From NCBI GenBank assembly GCA_030266985.1, contig JAJDJB010000004.1, forward strand, positions 1 to 64,000: DNA of 64,000 nucleotides, read 5' to 3'. The stretch is from Synergistaceae bacterium OttesenSCG-928-D05 (GTDB lineage Bacteria > Synergistota > Synergistia > Synergistales > Synergistaceae). Position 1 is the first letter of the stretch, and every line of letters starts with the position of its first letter. The notes below the pieces were generated by a model. That model was given only the letters and a program-made list of their open reading frames with translations. It did no database searches and was not told the origin of the DNA. Below, piece after piece: positions 7,547-15,489 of this stretch. Position numbers and translations under genes: made by a program.

Positions 7547-8695
7547 CTACATCCCGAAAATGTCTGCAGCCCGCTGCATATTCTTCATGATCAGCACATC
7601 AAATGGGCAGCGCGTTTCACAGGCGCCGCAACGAATGCACTCTCCCGCATGATGATCCAGAATAGCATAATGTACCCGAACGGTTTCAGGGATTTCGCCT
7701 TGCGCAACAACGAGATTCAAAAATTTGGTCACGTTTGCCACATCAATTCCTTTTGGACAGGGTGCACAATGCCCGCAGTACATACAATGCCCCTGCCAAC
7801 TGATTTTCGGCAGGGAAGCGAACGCTTCAGCATAGTCCTTTTCGCTTTCGGATGCGTATTCGTAGGCGATACTGTTTTTCAGGTCGTCAAGAGAACGCGC
7901 ACCTACCATTACAGACGCCACGCCCGGCCGGGTCAGCGCATAATGAATGCATTGAAATGCAGTTAAGGCCTTGCCTGCCGGTGAAAGTTCTGCATCAAGC
8001 AAATCCCCGCCGCCAAATGCCTTCATCACCGTGATACCTACACCTAGCCGATAACAAGCTTCATACAGCTCCTGCCGTTGTGGATCCATATTTACGAGCT
8101 GCTTTTCGTAATTTTTATCATCCCACAGGGATTCCACATCCTCATTAGCAGGCAAGAGGTCGTAACACGGATTAACGCTGAACATCAGCACGTCGATCAG
8201 CCCGCTGTTTACGGCAGCCAACGCCGCCTGAGGATTGTGACTGGACAAGCCTACGGCCCCAATCACGCCATTTCGCTTCAACGATTGGGCATACTCTATC
8301 ACCGCGCCATTTTTACAGGCTTCCCAATCCGTCAAAGAATCGACATAATGGATCATACCAATCTCAGCATAGTCTGTTTCCAGCCGCTGGAGTTGATCAG
8401 CAAAGCCCCGCTTTACTTCCTCAAGGTTGCGTGTTCGTTCGTACTGCCCGTCCTTCCAAATAGTGCATAAATGAGTCTGAAGTACAAATTTGTCGCGCCG
8501 ACCGCGTAACGCACGCCCAAGGTTGGAACGCACATCGGGGTTGGCCGTATACAGATCGACGCAATTAACACCTTCCGCTTCCATGAAATCCACAAAAGCG
8601 TTTACTTGTTCAAAGGACTTCTCAACAAACCCTTCGCAGCCCATGCCAATTTCACTTACGTTCAAGCCGGTCCGCCCCAACGCACGGTATCGCAT
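7547..8695 (-). CDS. aldo/keto reductase with C-terminal 2[4Fe-4S] ferredoxin domain
   Basis: Oxidoreductase of 382 residues. The AKR barrel (about 1-280) shows RYRALGRTGLNVSEIGMGC at the start, the D47/Y49 pair in CVDLYTANPD, K69 in GRRDKF and H116 in IGMIHY. The C-terminal domain carries two cluster motifs, CMYCGHCAPCP and CIRCGACETRCP. Such ferredoxin-tailed AKRs are common in anaerobes and probably exchange electrons through the clusters (inference). Last gene of the minus-strand operon controlled by the MerR-type promoter at 10957-10987; the terminator follows. Substrate unknown; aldehyde or quinone reduction is a reasonable guess from the neighbours. Confidence 0.92.
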   Translation of the reverse strand: MRYRALGRTGLNVSEIGMGCEGFVEKSFEQVNAFVDFMEAEGVNCVDLYTANPDVRSNLGRALRGRRDKFVLQTHLCTIWKDGQYERTRNLEEVKRGFADQLQRLETDYAEIGMIHYVDSLTDWEACKNGAVIEYAQSLKRNGVIGAVGLSSHNPQAALAAVNSGLIDVLMFSVNPCYDLLPANEDVESLWDDKNYEKQLVNMDPQRQELYEACYRLGVGITVMKAFGGGDLLDAELSPAGKALTAFQCIHYALTRPGVASVMVGARSLDDLKNSIAYEYASESEKDYAEAFASLPKISWQGHCMYCGHCAPCPKGIDVANVTKFLNLVVAQGEIPETVRVHYAILDHHAGECIRCGACETRCPFDVLIMKNMQRAADIFGM

Positions 8696-8784
8696 TTATA
8701 TTTCCTCCACCTTAGATTAATTGATCTACAAAAAGTTCCAGCAAAAATGCAAAGACAATTACCATATTATTCCCATCATGCTTT

Positions 8785-9297
8785 TCAATCGCCAACAGAA
8801 AATGAAATTTCTACACCGCCATTTCCAAGCGCATCTTTCAAACCGGATGGATCAATGATATACCCAACCGGGACATAATTATAATTATTTGGAAACGTAG
8901 CGTAAAAAAGTACCAGATTATTGCCTGACCAAAGGTATATATCACCAATATTAATGACAGACGGCGTTTCGGCAGGCACATGCGGCAGCTCAAATGGCAA
9001 TCTGGCTACCTTTTCCTGCGCGGCATAGTCATCCATCGCCAACACAAACGGCATTTGAGCGATAATTGCCCGGGTCGATGCACTGCGAAAGAGCCTTGCG
9101 TGAAAAACCTGATCGTTTATGGTCATTTTTATTTTCATCATATCATCTTGATTCGATGCCGGTTCAGCTATTATCGTATCATCCGCAAAGGCAGCTGCAA
9201 CTTCAATAGAGAATCGACCGCCGGGAACAACACCGTAACATGACAGAAGAACAACCAGAAGCGATACGAGAAAAATGCAATCGTCATCCGTTGGCAA
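8785..9297 (-). CDS. cyclophilin-like-fold lipoprotein
   Basis: Protein of 170 residues. The start is taken as TTG at 9297, 16 bases after the stop of the upstream dehydrogenase and behind a GGGGGGAG ribosome site; the longer in-frame reading would overlap the dehydrogenase by 59 bases. This start gives a lipoprotein signal with lipobox-like LLSC near residue 22. The mature part resembles the bacterial cyclophilin-like domain: MKIKMTINDQVFHARLF, LPFELPHVPAETP, GDIYLWSGNNLVLFY and a GYIIDPSGLKDALG-type ending. Members of this fold often sit beside flavodoxins and aldo/keto reductases in anaerobes, as here. Biochemical role unknown. Confidence 0.72.
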   Translation of the reverse strand: MPTDDDCIFLVSLLVVLLSCYGVVPGGRFSIEVAAAFADDTIIAEPASNQDDMMKIKMTINDQVFHARLFRSASTRAIIAQMPFVLAMDDYAAQEKVARLPFELPHVPAETPSVINIGDIYLWSGNNLVLFYATFPNNYNYVPVGYIIDPSGLKDALGNGGVEISFSVGD

Positions 9298-9313
9298 ATC
9301 ATTATCTCCCCCC

Positions 9314-10480
9314 TCACATACTTTGCTTGAGGATTTCGATAATCTCATCACACGATAAAACCCTGTAGCCACCCTTCATGGCAGGTGAACCCTTTGCAAT
9401 ACCGTCAAGCATTTCTTCGGTAACACCCAATTTGCGAAGGTTCATTACCAATCCCATTTCCTTCATCCATGCCGCCATGCGGTCAAGCCCTTCCGCTGCA
9501 ATTTGCTCATCCGCTTTCCCTGCGAAATCGACATTCCATACATTCACTGCGTATTTCTTGAATTTTGCAAGACCGAAAGGCATAATGTGACGGTAATAAG
9601 CCATGGATACGGCGGAGAGCGTCATGCCATGGGCGGCGTCTGTATAAGCACCGACAGACTGTCCGATCATGTGTACCATCCAGTCGCTGGTTTTTCCTTT
9701 GGCAATCAAAGTGTTCAGCGCCCAGGTTGCCGTCCACATAATATTGCTTCGCGCTTCATAATCCCCAGGATTTTCCAACGCAATCCGGGAGGAATGGATC
9801 AACGAGCGCAACAAACCCTCGCTAATATAGTCGGAGGTATTATCATCCTCGCCGGAAAAATACTGTTCCAAAATATGCGACATGATGTCAAAGAAACCGG
9901 CCACCATTTGATACTGAGGTACTGAGAAGGTATATACCGGATTCAAAATAGAGAATTTTGGGAACACATTGTCGCCAAATACATGACCAATCTTCAGCTT
10001 GTTTACTGGGTCGGAGATCACAGCGCCGCCGTTCATTTCGGAGCCGGTGCCCACCATCGTCAAAACGCTGCCGACCGGGATAATTCTGTTATCGACATCT
10101 TCCATACGCAGGTAATACTTTTCCCACGGGTCCTCTTCACACCATGCAGAAACCGAAACAGCCTTAGCATAATCGCACACCGAGCCTCCGCCCACGGCGA
10201 GAATTAAATCCACATTATTTTCTTTGGCCAACTCACAGCCTTCATACAGCTTCTGTACCGTAGGATTGGGCATCACGCCGGCATCGTCAAAAATCACTTT
10301 ACCGTTAGATTTCAGTATTTCAACAACCTGATCGTATATGCCGTTTTTCTTAATGGAACCGCCTCCGTACACCAACAGCACATTGGGTCCGTATTTCGGC
10401 AGTTCTTTATTCAGATAATTCAGAGAATCTTCCCCAAAGTACAGTTTTGTGGGATTCGAATAACTAAAATTTCCAAGCAT
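9314..10480 (-). CDS. iron-containing alcohol dehydrogenase (butanol dehydrogenase/YqhD type)
   Basis: NAD(P)-dependent alcohol dehydrogenase or aldehyde reductase of 388 residues, usual length for the group. The Rossmann part has YGGGSIKKNGIYDQV and ILAVGGGSVCDYAKAV; the metal site uses the D/H ligands in FFDIMSHILEQY, VHMIGQ and DAAHGMTLS. Second gene of the operon, after a cupin and before a lipoprotein and a ferredoxin-AKR. YqhD-type enzymes scavenge reactive aldehydes, which fits a MerR-controlled carbonyl-stress operon (inference). Confidence 0.93.
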   Translation of the reverse strand: MLGNFSYSNPTKLYFGEDSLNYLNKELPKYGPNVLLVYGGGSIKKNGIYDQVVEILKSNGKVIFDDAGVMPNPTVQKLYEGCELAKENNVDLILAVGGGSVCDYAKAVSVSAWCEEDPWEKYYLRMEDVDNRIIPVGSVLTMVGTGSEMNGGAVISDPVNKLKIGHVFGDNVFPKFSILNPVYTFSVPQYQMVAGFFDIMSHILEQYFSGEDDNTSDYISEGLLRSLIHSSRIALENPGDYEARSNIMWTATWALNTLIAKGKTSDWMVHMIGQSVGAYTDAAHGMTLSAVSMAYYRHIMPFGLAKFKKYAVNVWNVDFAGKADEQIAAEGLDRMAAWMKEMGLVMNLRKLGVTEEMLDGIAKGSPAMKGGYRVLSCDEIIEILKQSM

Positions 10481-10532
10481 GTTTTTATCCTCCTGTGGCC
10501 TCGTTGTATTCCGTATCTGTTACACGCACAAT

Positions 10533-10889
10533 TCATTGGGTTCCGCCTTTTTGTGTATTGGGACTGATACCGATATGGCTGAACGCACTATTTGGCGCAG
10601 CACCATGCCAATGTTCTACATGCGGTGGTATCTCTACAACATCCCCTTTTTCCAGCCTGCGCGCCAGTTTCCCCTCTTCCTGATAATAACCAATACCATG
10701 CGTACAGAGCAGTAACTGGCCGCCTTCATGAGTATGCCAATCGTTTCGGCAACCCGGCTCAAAGAAGACATCATAGACTTGGCAGTTATAGACGCCTTTC
10801 TTATCGGGCACTAGCATTTTGACGTAGGCTGTACCAGTAAAGTTTTCAGATGCTTTACCGCCTTTTTCGAAGATTTGATTTGACTCCAT
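10533..10889 (-). CDS. small cupin-domain protein
   Basis: Single-domain cupin of 118 residues starting at the ATG at 10889, with AAGGGA nine bases upstream; earlier ATGs at 10904 and above are less well placed. Cupin motif 1 is visible as WHTHEGGQLLLCTHGIGYYQEEG and motif 2 as PPHVEHWHGAAPNS, with the His ligands. Similar proteins accompany carboxymuconolactone decarboxylase- and alcohol-dehydrogenase-type stress operons. First gene of the MerR-type operon; leader of about 60 bases from the promoter. Confidence 0.85.
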   Translation of the reverse strand: MESNQIFEKGGKASENFTGTAYVKMLVPDKKGVYNCQVYDVFFEPGCRNDWHTHEGGQLLLCTHGIGYYQEEGKLARRLEKGDVVEIPPHVEHWHGAAPNSAFSHIGISPNTQKGGTQ

Positions 10890-10956
10890 TCTCAACATTC
10901 CCTTCATGCGTGACACATAAATAACTTGACAGCTGGAATCATGACAAGCTATCATT

Positions 10957-10987
10957 AGTGTAGAACCTAAAGTTAGGTTTAGGTCAA
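10957..10987 (-). promoter_or_regulatory. MerR-type promoter/operator with 19-bp spacer
   Basis: On the minus strand -35 TTGACC (10982-10987) and -10 TACACT (10957-10962) are separated by 19 bases, which contain the dyad CCTAA-CT-TTAGG. An overlong spacer filled by a dyad is the hallmark of promoters that MerR-family activators untwist. The divergent merR-like gene starts 44 bases away, so the same site probably autoregulates it. Confidence 0.86.
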
Positions 10988-11030
10988 TAGGCTTTGTAAA
11001 TTTATTAGAAAAGATTGGAGTGCCGCAGAT

Positions 11031-11480
11031 ATGCCGTATTCTATAGGCGAAGCAGCTCGCATGACGGGCGTCAACATATCAACCCTACGCTACTATGACC
11101 GGGAAGGGTTATTCCCGAAAATTTCACGCACTGACGGAGGTATTCGCATATTTTCCGATGTGGAAATGGAAACGCTCCAGATAATTGAATGCCTGAAAAT
11201 GACAGATATGCCTATCAAGGACATCAAACAGTTTCTGGATTGGTGTCAAGCTGGCGACAGCACTTTGCAGCAACGTCGGGATATGTTCTATGAAAGGCTT
11301 GATTGCATGAATCGAAAAATGCAGGAATTGCAGCAGACTATCAATACCGTCAAGTATAAGTGCTGGTACTACGACACAGCACTAAGCGCCGGTACCGAAG
11401 AAGTATCAAAGAATATGTCTGAGAAGGATATGCCCGAAGAAATTCAAATATACAAGCGTGAAATGATGAGAAAGAAGTAA
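11031..11480 (+). CDS. MerR-family transcriptional regulator
   Basis: Regulator of 149 residues: N-terminal winged helix (YSIGEAARMTGVNISTLRYYDREGL, then GGIRIFSDVEMETLQIIECLK), followed by a long dimerisation coiled coil (about 75-115) and a short C-terminus. There is no clear pair of effector cysteines of the metal-sensor type, so an organic or carbonyl effector is more likely (inference). It faces the four-gene detoxification operon and shares its promoter region at 10957-10987. Confidence 0.93.
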   Translation: MPYSIGEAARMTGVNISTLRYYDREGLFPKISRTDGGIRIFSDVEMETLQIIECLKMTDMPIKDIKQFLDWCQAGDSTLQQRRDMFYERLDCMNRKMQELQQTINTVKYKCWYYDTALSAGTEEVSKNMSEKDMPEEIQIYKREMMRKK

Positions 11481-11557
11481 CCTGCTACCATGCCACCTGC
11501 AACACTGGACAAGGAGGAACGAAAGATAAGTAAAAAGCTGATTGCATACTTTGCAGG

Positions 11558-12358
11558 TTATAAGAGAGCTTCGTTCTCCCGCTTGCGTGTTCTGTACGTC
11601 CAGTAAAGCCAGGCAATTCCGAGAAGGAGCGATACAAGCCCCAGGAAATGGCCCATGCGAAACGCCATCCCAGGCGCAAGCTCGCGAAAACCGTCAAAAA
11701 TCAGTCGGTATGCGCCATAGAGGATATTGAAAAGCGGCCACAAAATCGCAGTCCCGCCACCAATCTTTATCCCGCGTTTTGGGGCATATTTTTCTATTAT
11801 GAAAAGCAATATTCCGATCAAGAGCGCAGCGATGGACTCGGACATCTGCGCAGGGAAACGGTAGAACCCCGGCGAGTCGAACGGGAAATGCACACTGCAG
11901 GCGGATGGATTTACGGAAAAAGCGCCAAATCCAAGACAACAGCCCTCGAGGAAACAGCCAATGCGTCCGACAGAAAGCATAAACGCCATCGGCAACGAAG
12001 CTGCCTCTGCAAAATCGTTCAAAGAAACACCTAGCTTCCGCGTACGATAGATACCGCCAAGACCTCCGCATAGGATGCCGCCCCCCGAAGAAAGCCCGCC
12101 TCTTGAGATATCTCCCGCGAAGACTTCCGGATGTCTGATCAGAGTTGGAAGTTTTTCAAAAAATCCAAAGACCATCGCACCGATGATCGCCGAAAAATAG
12201 ACCCACAGCAACACCGACGCCACATCATCCGCATCTATCCCGTACCTTTTGACCGCGCGCCGTTTCGTCCAAACAAGGAACAGTAATAAAGCAAAAGCCC
12301 ACAGCGTGTAATAGCTGCGGACCTCTATCGGACCAATTTGAAAAAGTGCGGGGTACAT
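11558..12358 (-). CDS. lgt: prolipoprotein diacylglyceryl transferase (Lgt) family protein
   Basis: Polytopic inner-membrane protein of 266 residues that transfers diacylglycerol to lipobox cysteines. Family features: N-terminal FQIGPIEVRSYYTLWAFALLLF, the glycine-rich GGLSSGGGILCGGLGG segment, the signature GRIGCFLEGCCLGF, and the C-terminal GHFLGLVSLLLGIAWL. The canonical HGGL histidine position reads RGGL here, which is unusual, so some caution about full activity is justified. Last gene of the yidC-jag series, its ATG at 12358 meeting the jag stop. A lipoprotein substrate is encoded nearby at 8785-9297. Confidence 0.85.
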   Translation of the reverse strand: MYPALFQIGPIEVRSYYTLWAFALLLFLVWTKRRAVKRYGIDADDVASVLLWVYFSAIIGAMVFGFFEKLPTLIRHPEVFAGDISRGGLSSGGGILCGGLGGIYRTRKLGVSLNDFAEAASLPMAFMLSVGRIGCFLEGCCLGFGAFSVNPSACSVHFPFDSPGFYRFPAQMSESIAALLIGILLFIIEKYAPKRGIKIGGGTAILWPLFNILYGAYRLIFDGFRELAPGMAFRMGHFLGLVSLLLGIAWLYWTYRTRKRENEALL

Positions 12359-13050
12359 CAGCGCCTCCGCGGGCGCCGGTCGAACTTACCGCCGCGCTGA
12401 TTTCTTGCGCCGTGTTTCGGGGCGACCAGGACGCGGCGCGCTGGTTCTTCGCCGATGGAGCGGGTTTCAACATCCCGGCTCTCCTTGAGGGCGAGGTGTA
12501 CGATGCGGCGTTCCCAGCTCGACATTGGTTCCAAGCTCACAGCTTCTCCCTTATGCGCGACTTCTCTGGCGATAGATTCCGCCAGACGCGACAGAGTTTT
12601 TTCACGGTGTTTGCGGTAGCCGCCGCAGTCAAAGCGAACGCGGCGTGTGCTCATATCTTCGTGGCACGCAAGGTTCGTCAGGTACTCAAGGGCGCGCAGC
12701 GTTTCACCGAACCTGCCGATGACGACGCCCGTGTCTTCTCCCACAAGGTTAATGATGCCATCCTCCGTAAGTTCAGGGATCAGGTCAAGTTCCATCTGTT
12801 CCATAACTTCATTGACAAAATAACAGGATTTAATATAGGAAACCGGCGCACAGGGGCGCACCTCCACGCGATAGGAACTGCCAAGCAGGCCAAAAAGTTT
12901 TTTGTCCTCTTCAAGCACCTCGACGTCGATGTCTTCGATGTTTATTCCCCAGAGGTTCGCCGCTTTCTGCCGCGCCTCGTCCAGGGATTTCGCCTCCAGG
13001 ATGATCGTCTCAACTTCGGGCATCGGAGCCTGTTCCATGCGTTCCATCAT
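12358..13050 (-). CDS. jag: Jag/KhpB-type RNA-binding protein (Jag-N, KH, R3H)
   Basis: Protein of 230 residues. An N-terminal Jag_N domain (ILEAKSLDEARQKAANLWGI to KKLFGLLGSSYRVEV) is followed by a KH domain (INLVGEDTGVVIGRFGETLRALEYL) and an R3H domain (SIAREVAHKGEAVSLEPMSSWERRIVHLAL, R...H spacing as expected), then a basic tail. Jag/EloR binds RNA and is encoded beside yidC in many bacteria, as here: its start overlaps the yidC stop by four bases. Confidence 0.94.
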   Translation of the reverse strand: MMERMEQAPMPEVETIILEAKSLDEARQKAANLWGINIEDIDVEVLEEDKKLFGLLGSSYRVEVRPCAPVSYIKSCYFVNEVMEQMELDLIPELTEDGIINLVGEDTGVVIGRFGETLRALEYLTNLACHEDMSTRRVRFDCGGYRKHREKTLSRLAESIAREVAHKGEAVSLEPMSSWERRIVHLALKESRDVETRSIGEEPARRVLVAPKHGARNQRGGKFDRRPRRR

Positions 13051-14021
13051 TTATCGTCCTCGTCTTCATCGACATAGATATATTCATATTCGTCGTCATT
13101 CGGATCGATTTGATCTTCCGTCACGTATTCGTATTCGCCGTCTTCCTCTTTTTTCGCCTTTTTATCTTTCTTGGAGCCTTTGTTTTCTTTCTTATTTTCC
13201 TTCGCGCCGAGCACGTACTGTTCCGCGTTCTCCGCGGGTTTATTTTTGTAAAGTGTTGGCTTCTGCTGCATTTCCACCTGCGTCTTTTTCGTCACCCAGT
13301 ACTGCTGCGCTACACCAATCAGAGAGGAAAGTCCCCAATAGATCATGACGCCGCCCGGCATCGAAAGACAGATGAACGCCATAAAGAAGGGCATAATCGT
13401 GTTCATCGTTGCCATTTGCGGGTTATTGCCTGCGCCGGAGAATTTCTGCTGCGCCCACGTCAGGACGGAGATACCAATGAGCAACAGGAGGCTTGGGCCG
13501 TAGACTCCAAAATGCGCAAGACCGCCGGGATTTTTAAGCACCGCCGAGAGAACCGACATGATACCGATCGTTCCGGCTTCGTTCGGCAGAACACCCAGCA
13601 CATTCGCCAAGCCGTCGATCGTCGACGCATCAAGGGGTACGCCAATAAACGTTGCACCGCCAAAACCGTGTGTACGAAGAACGTTAAACAGCAGGATCAG
13701 GATTGGCAGCTGCACCAGAAGGGGGAAGCAACCCGCGGCGGGGTTGACTTTGTTTTCTTTGTAAAGCTTCATCATTTCCTGATTCAGCTTTTCTTTGTCA
13801 TCCGCATATTTTTCCTGCAGCACTTTTATGCGAGGCTGTATCTTCTGCATGTGCTGCATGCTCGTCATCTGTTTTTGGTTGAGCGGGTAAAGCAACACCC
13901 TTACCAAAATTGTCAGTAGAACGATCGCCAATCCATAGGAGTTTGTCAAACCATAGAAAAATTCAAGTAACCTGAGCAGGAGTTCACCCGCGCTGCTCCA
14001 AATTGCGCCCAACACCTTCAC
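13047..14021 (-). CDS. yidC: YidC/Oxa1/SpoIIIJ membrane insertase
   Basis: Inner-membrane insertase of 324 residues. The conserved core runs from about residue 20 to 230: GLAIVLLTILVRVLLYPL with the hydrophilic-groove arginine, a long cytoplasmic coiled coil with KQMTSMQHMQKIQPRIKVLQEKYADDKEKLNQE, NPAAGCFPLLVQLPI, and the terminal helices with MIYWGLSSL. There is no large periplasmic domain at the N-terminus, so it is the short form. The C-terminus is very Lys-rich and then Asp/Glu-rich (YEYVTEDQ, DEDEDDK), unusually charged. Part of rpmH-rnpA-yidD-yidC-jag. Confidence 0.95.
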   Translation of the reverse strand: MKVLGAIWSSAGELLLRLLEFFYGLTNSYGLAIVLLTILVRVLLYPLNQKQMTSMQHMQKIQPRIKVLQEKYADDKEKLNQEMMKLYKENKVNPAAGCFPLLVQLPILILLFNVLRTHGFGGATFIGVPLDASTIDGLANVLGVLPNEAGTIGIMSVLSAVLKNPGGLAHFGVYGPSLLLLIGISVLTWAQQKFSGAGNNPQMATMNTIMPFFMAFICLSMPGGVMIYWGLSSLIGVAQQYWVTKKTQVEMQQKPTLYKNKPAENAEQYVLGAKENKKENKGSKKDKKAKKEEDGEYEYVTEDQIDPNDDEYEYIYVDEDEDDK

Positions 14022-14046
14022 CTATCCTTTCGGAAATAAAAACGCG

Positions 14047-14310
14047 TCAAAATTTACCGATCCAAATCCACCTTTTCATTTCTTCGGGCCCGGGAACGGG
14101 GTCGTACCCGCCCGGACTCCACGGCCCGCAACGCAGAAACCTGCGCAAGCCGAGCTGTGCACCGTAAAAAAATCCATATTCCCGGAACGCTTCCGTCGCG
14201 TAATCCGAACAAGTCGGATAAAAACGACATTTACCGCCACCCAGGACGGGCGAAATGGCTGTCTGGTAAAACCTTACGAAAAAAACACCAAATTTAGATG
14301 CTAGTGACAT
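14047..14310 (-). CDS. yidD: YidD membrane-insertion efficiency factor
   Basis: Small amphipathic protein of 87 residues with the family signature RFYQTAISPVLGGGKCRFYPTCSDYATEAF and RFLRCGPWSPGGYDPVP. Start taken at the ATG at 14310, overlapping the end of rnpA by 17 bases as usual for this gene pair. Assists YidC-dependent insertion. Confidence 0.95.
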   Translation of the reverse strand: MSLASKFGVFFVRFYQTAISPVLGGGKCRFYPTCSDYATEAFREYGFFYGAQLGLRRFLRCGPWSPGGYDPVPGPEEMKRWIWIGKF

Positions 14311-14701
14311 GCCCCTGTGCCTTATCGACTTCCCAGTCGGATCCCGGCCAGCCATCCTTCATCAATCCGCGGCGCTCCATGGATCGTGCTAAGTCGAAAT
14401 AAACGTCCTGCGCCGAAGCCCGAAGCGCACCTTCGCGCAGAGAACCTACGACCCAAACTCCGTCTTTCATCCATGGCAGAAGTCTTCGAAAAGACTCCCG
14501 CAGCATCCGCCTGCCCCGCGCTCGCTCCACCGCGTTTGCGATTTTTTTACCAACCGCTGCGCCTACAAGCGGCGCGCCTTCCTGCGCCTGTACATAGAAC
14601 AACCGCACCAGCTCGCCGGTTTCGCGACGTCCGGTGCGGAATACTAAATCAAACTGCCAGCCGCATTTAAGTCTGACGTCAGACGAGAAACCAAAACCCA
14701 C
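14294..14701 (-). CDS. rnpA: ribonuclease P protein component
   Basis: Protein subunit of RNase P, 135 residues. Typical features: FDLVFRTGRRETGELVRLFYV, GAAVGKKIANAVERARGRRMLRESFRRLL with the RNR-like basic helix. The start is GTG at 14701, six bases after the rpmH stop, the standard rpmH-rnpA junction. The C-terminal 15 residues overlap yidD. Confidence 0.94.
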   Translation of the reverse strand: MGFGFSSDVRLKCGWQFDLVFRTGRRETGELVRLFYVQAQEGAPLVGAAVGKKIANAVERARGRRMLRESFRRLLPWMKDGVWVVGSLREGALRASAQDVYFDLARSMERRGLMKDGWPGSDWEVDKAQGHVTSI

Positions 14702-14707
14702 GACTGG

Positions 14708-14842
14708 TTAAACGGCAAGACGTGCTCGACCCTTGCGGCGACGATTTCTCAAAATGCGGCGTCCGCTCGGGGAGGCAGAACGTACAAGAAAACCCATTGA
14801 CCGCTTGCGTCTCGTATTGTGCGGTTGATATGTTCTTTTCAC
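14708..14842 (-). CDS. rpmH: 50S ribosomal protein L34
   Basis: Forty-four residues, read from a GTG at 14842 with GGAGG eight bases upstream: starts [14 protein letters not shown], then [15 protein letters not shown] and a terminal [12 protein letters not shown] complete, canonical L34. It is the first gene of the rpmH-rnpA-yidD-yidC-jag-lgt series. Confidence 0.97.
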   Translation of the reverse strand: MKRTYQPHNTRRKRSMGFLVRSASPSGRRILRNRRRKGRARLAV

Positions 14843-14913
14843 AGACTACACCTCCAGTGGTTCTTATATCATAAGCTTGATATCATAATATCTATCATTT
14901 TCGCAACCGGATA

Positions 14914-14942
14914 AATATAACACACGATGGCCTGCAGGGCAA
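14914..14942 (-). promoter_or_regulatory. probable promoter of the rpmH operon
   Basis: On the minus strand: -35 TTGCCC (14937-14942), 17-base spacer, -10 TATATT (14914-14919), with about 70 bases of leader before rpmH. No DnaA boxes or dnaA gene are visible in the neighbouring intergenic sequence. Confidence 0.62.
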
Positions 14943-15012
14943 GAACGAACTTTATACCCTGCGCGAACTACGATCAATTTTATCGAAAAAACGAAGAAAA
15001 TACAAACGGGTA

Positions 15013-15042
15013 TTGCAGATTTGGTACAAAGTGTGCTAATAT
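15013..15042 (+). promoter_or_regulatory. probable promoter of rpsT
   Basis: -35 TTGCAG (15013-15018), 18-base spacer and -10 TAATAT (15037-15042), roughly 25 bases before the ribosome site of rpsT. It diverges from the rpmH promoter. Confidence 0.62.
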
Positions 15043-15074
15043 GACCTCTGTCTTTTGAGAAGGAGGTGACGGCA

Positions 15075-15341
15075 TTGCCAAACAAGAAGTCAGCGAAGAA
15101 ACGAGTTCTGGTCTCTGAGAGAAACCGCATCTACAACCGCTTCTGGAAAACGCGCTGCAAAAATGCGGTGAAGAAGGTTCTGGAGGCTGTGGAGCAGAAA
15201 GACACCGAGCTTGCAACGAAAAGACTAAATGTGGCTCAGGGTGTTCTGGATAAGGCGGTAGTAAAGGGCGTCGTCCACCGGAATACGGCGGCACGGCGCA
15301 AGTCGAGCATGGCCGCTAAGGTGAAATCCCTCTCTGCGTAG
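15075..15341 (+). CDS. rpsT: 30S ribosomal protein S20
   Basis: Eighty-eight residues. The TTG at 15075 is chosen as start because the family begins MPNxKSAxKR and AGGAGG lies eight bases upstream; the in-frame GTG at 15066 sits inside the ribosome site. The sequence shows the basic helix pattern of S20 (KNAVKKVLEAVE, VLDKAVVKGVVHRNTAARRKS). A strong terminator follows. Confidence 0.96.
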   Translation: MPNKKSAKKRVLVSERNRIYNRFWKTRCKNAVKKVLEAVEQKDTELATKRLNVAQGVLDKAVVKGVVHRNTAARRKSSMAAKVKSLSA

Positions 15342-15371
15342 GTTGTAGATTTTCATCGTTCCGATAAAATG

Positions 15372-15406
15372 ATCGAGGTCCCTTTCGGGCGCCTCGATTT
15401 TTTTGT
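15372..15406 (+). terminator. rho-independent terminator of rpsT
   Basis: ATCGAGG pairs with CCTCGAT around an inner CCC...GGG hairpin, followed by a T-rich tract. It lies about 30 bases after the rpsT stop. Confidence 0.9.
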
Positions 15407-15489
15407 TTTTTCGAAAATTTGCGATTATTGATATGGATTTTTTGCAGCCCTAAAATCTTAGCGTTGCCAGCAGCAATTGTTTTTACCGA

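Noticed and set aside
14843-15060. Possible replication origin next to rpmH
   Set aside because: rpmH-rnpA often lies beside dnaA/oriC, but no dnaA gene or clustered DnaA boxes could be seen; rpsT is the neighbour instead.
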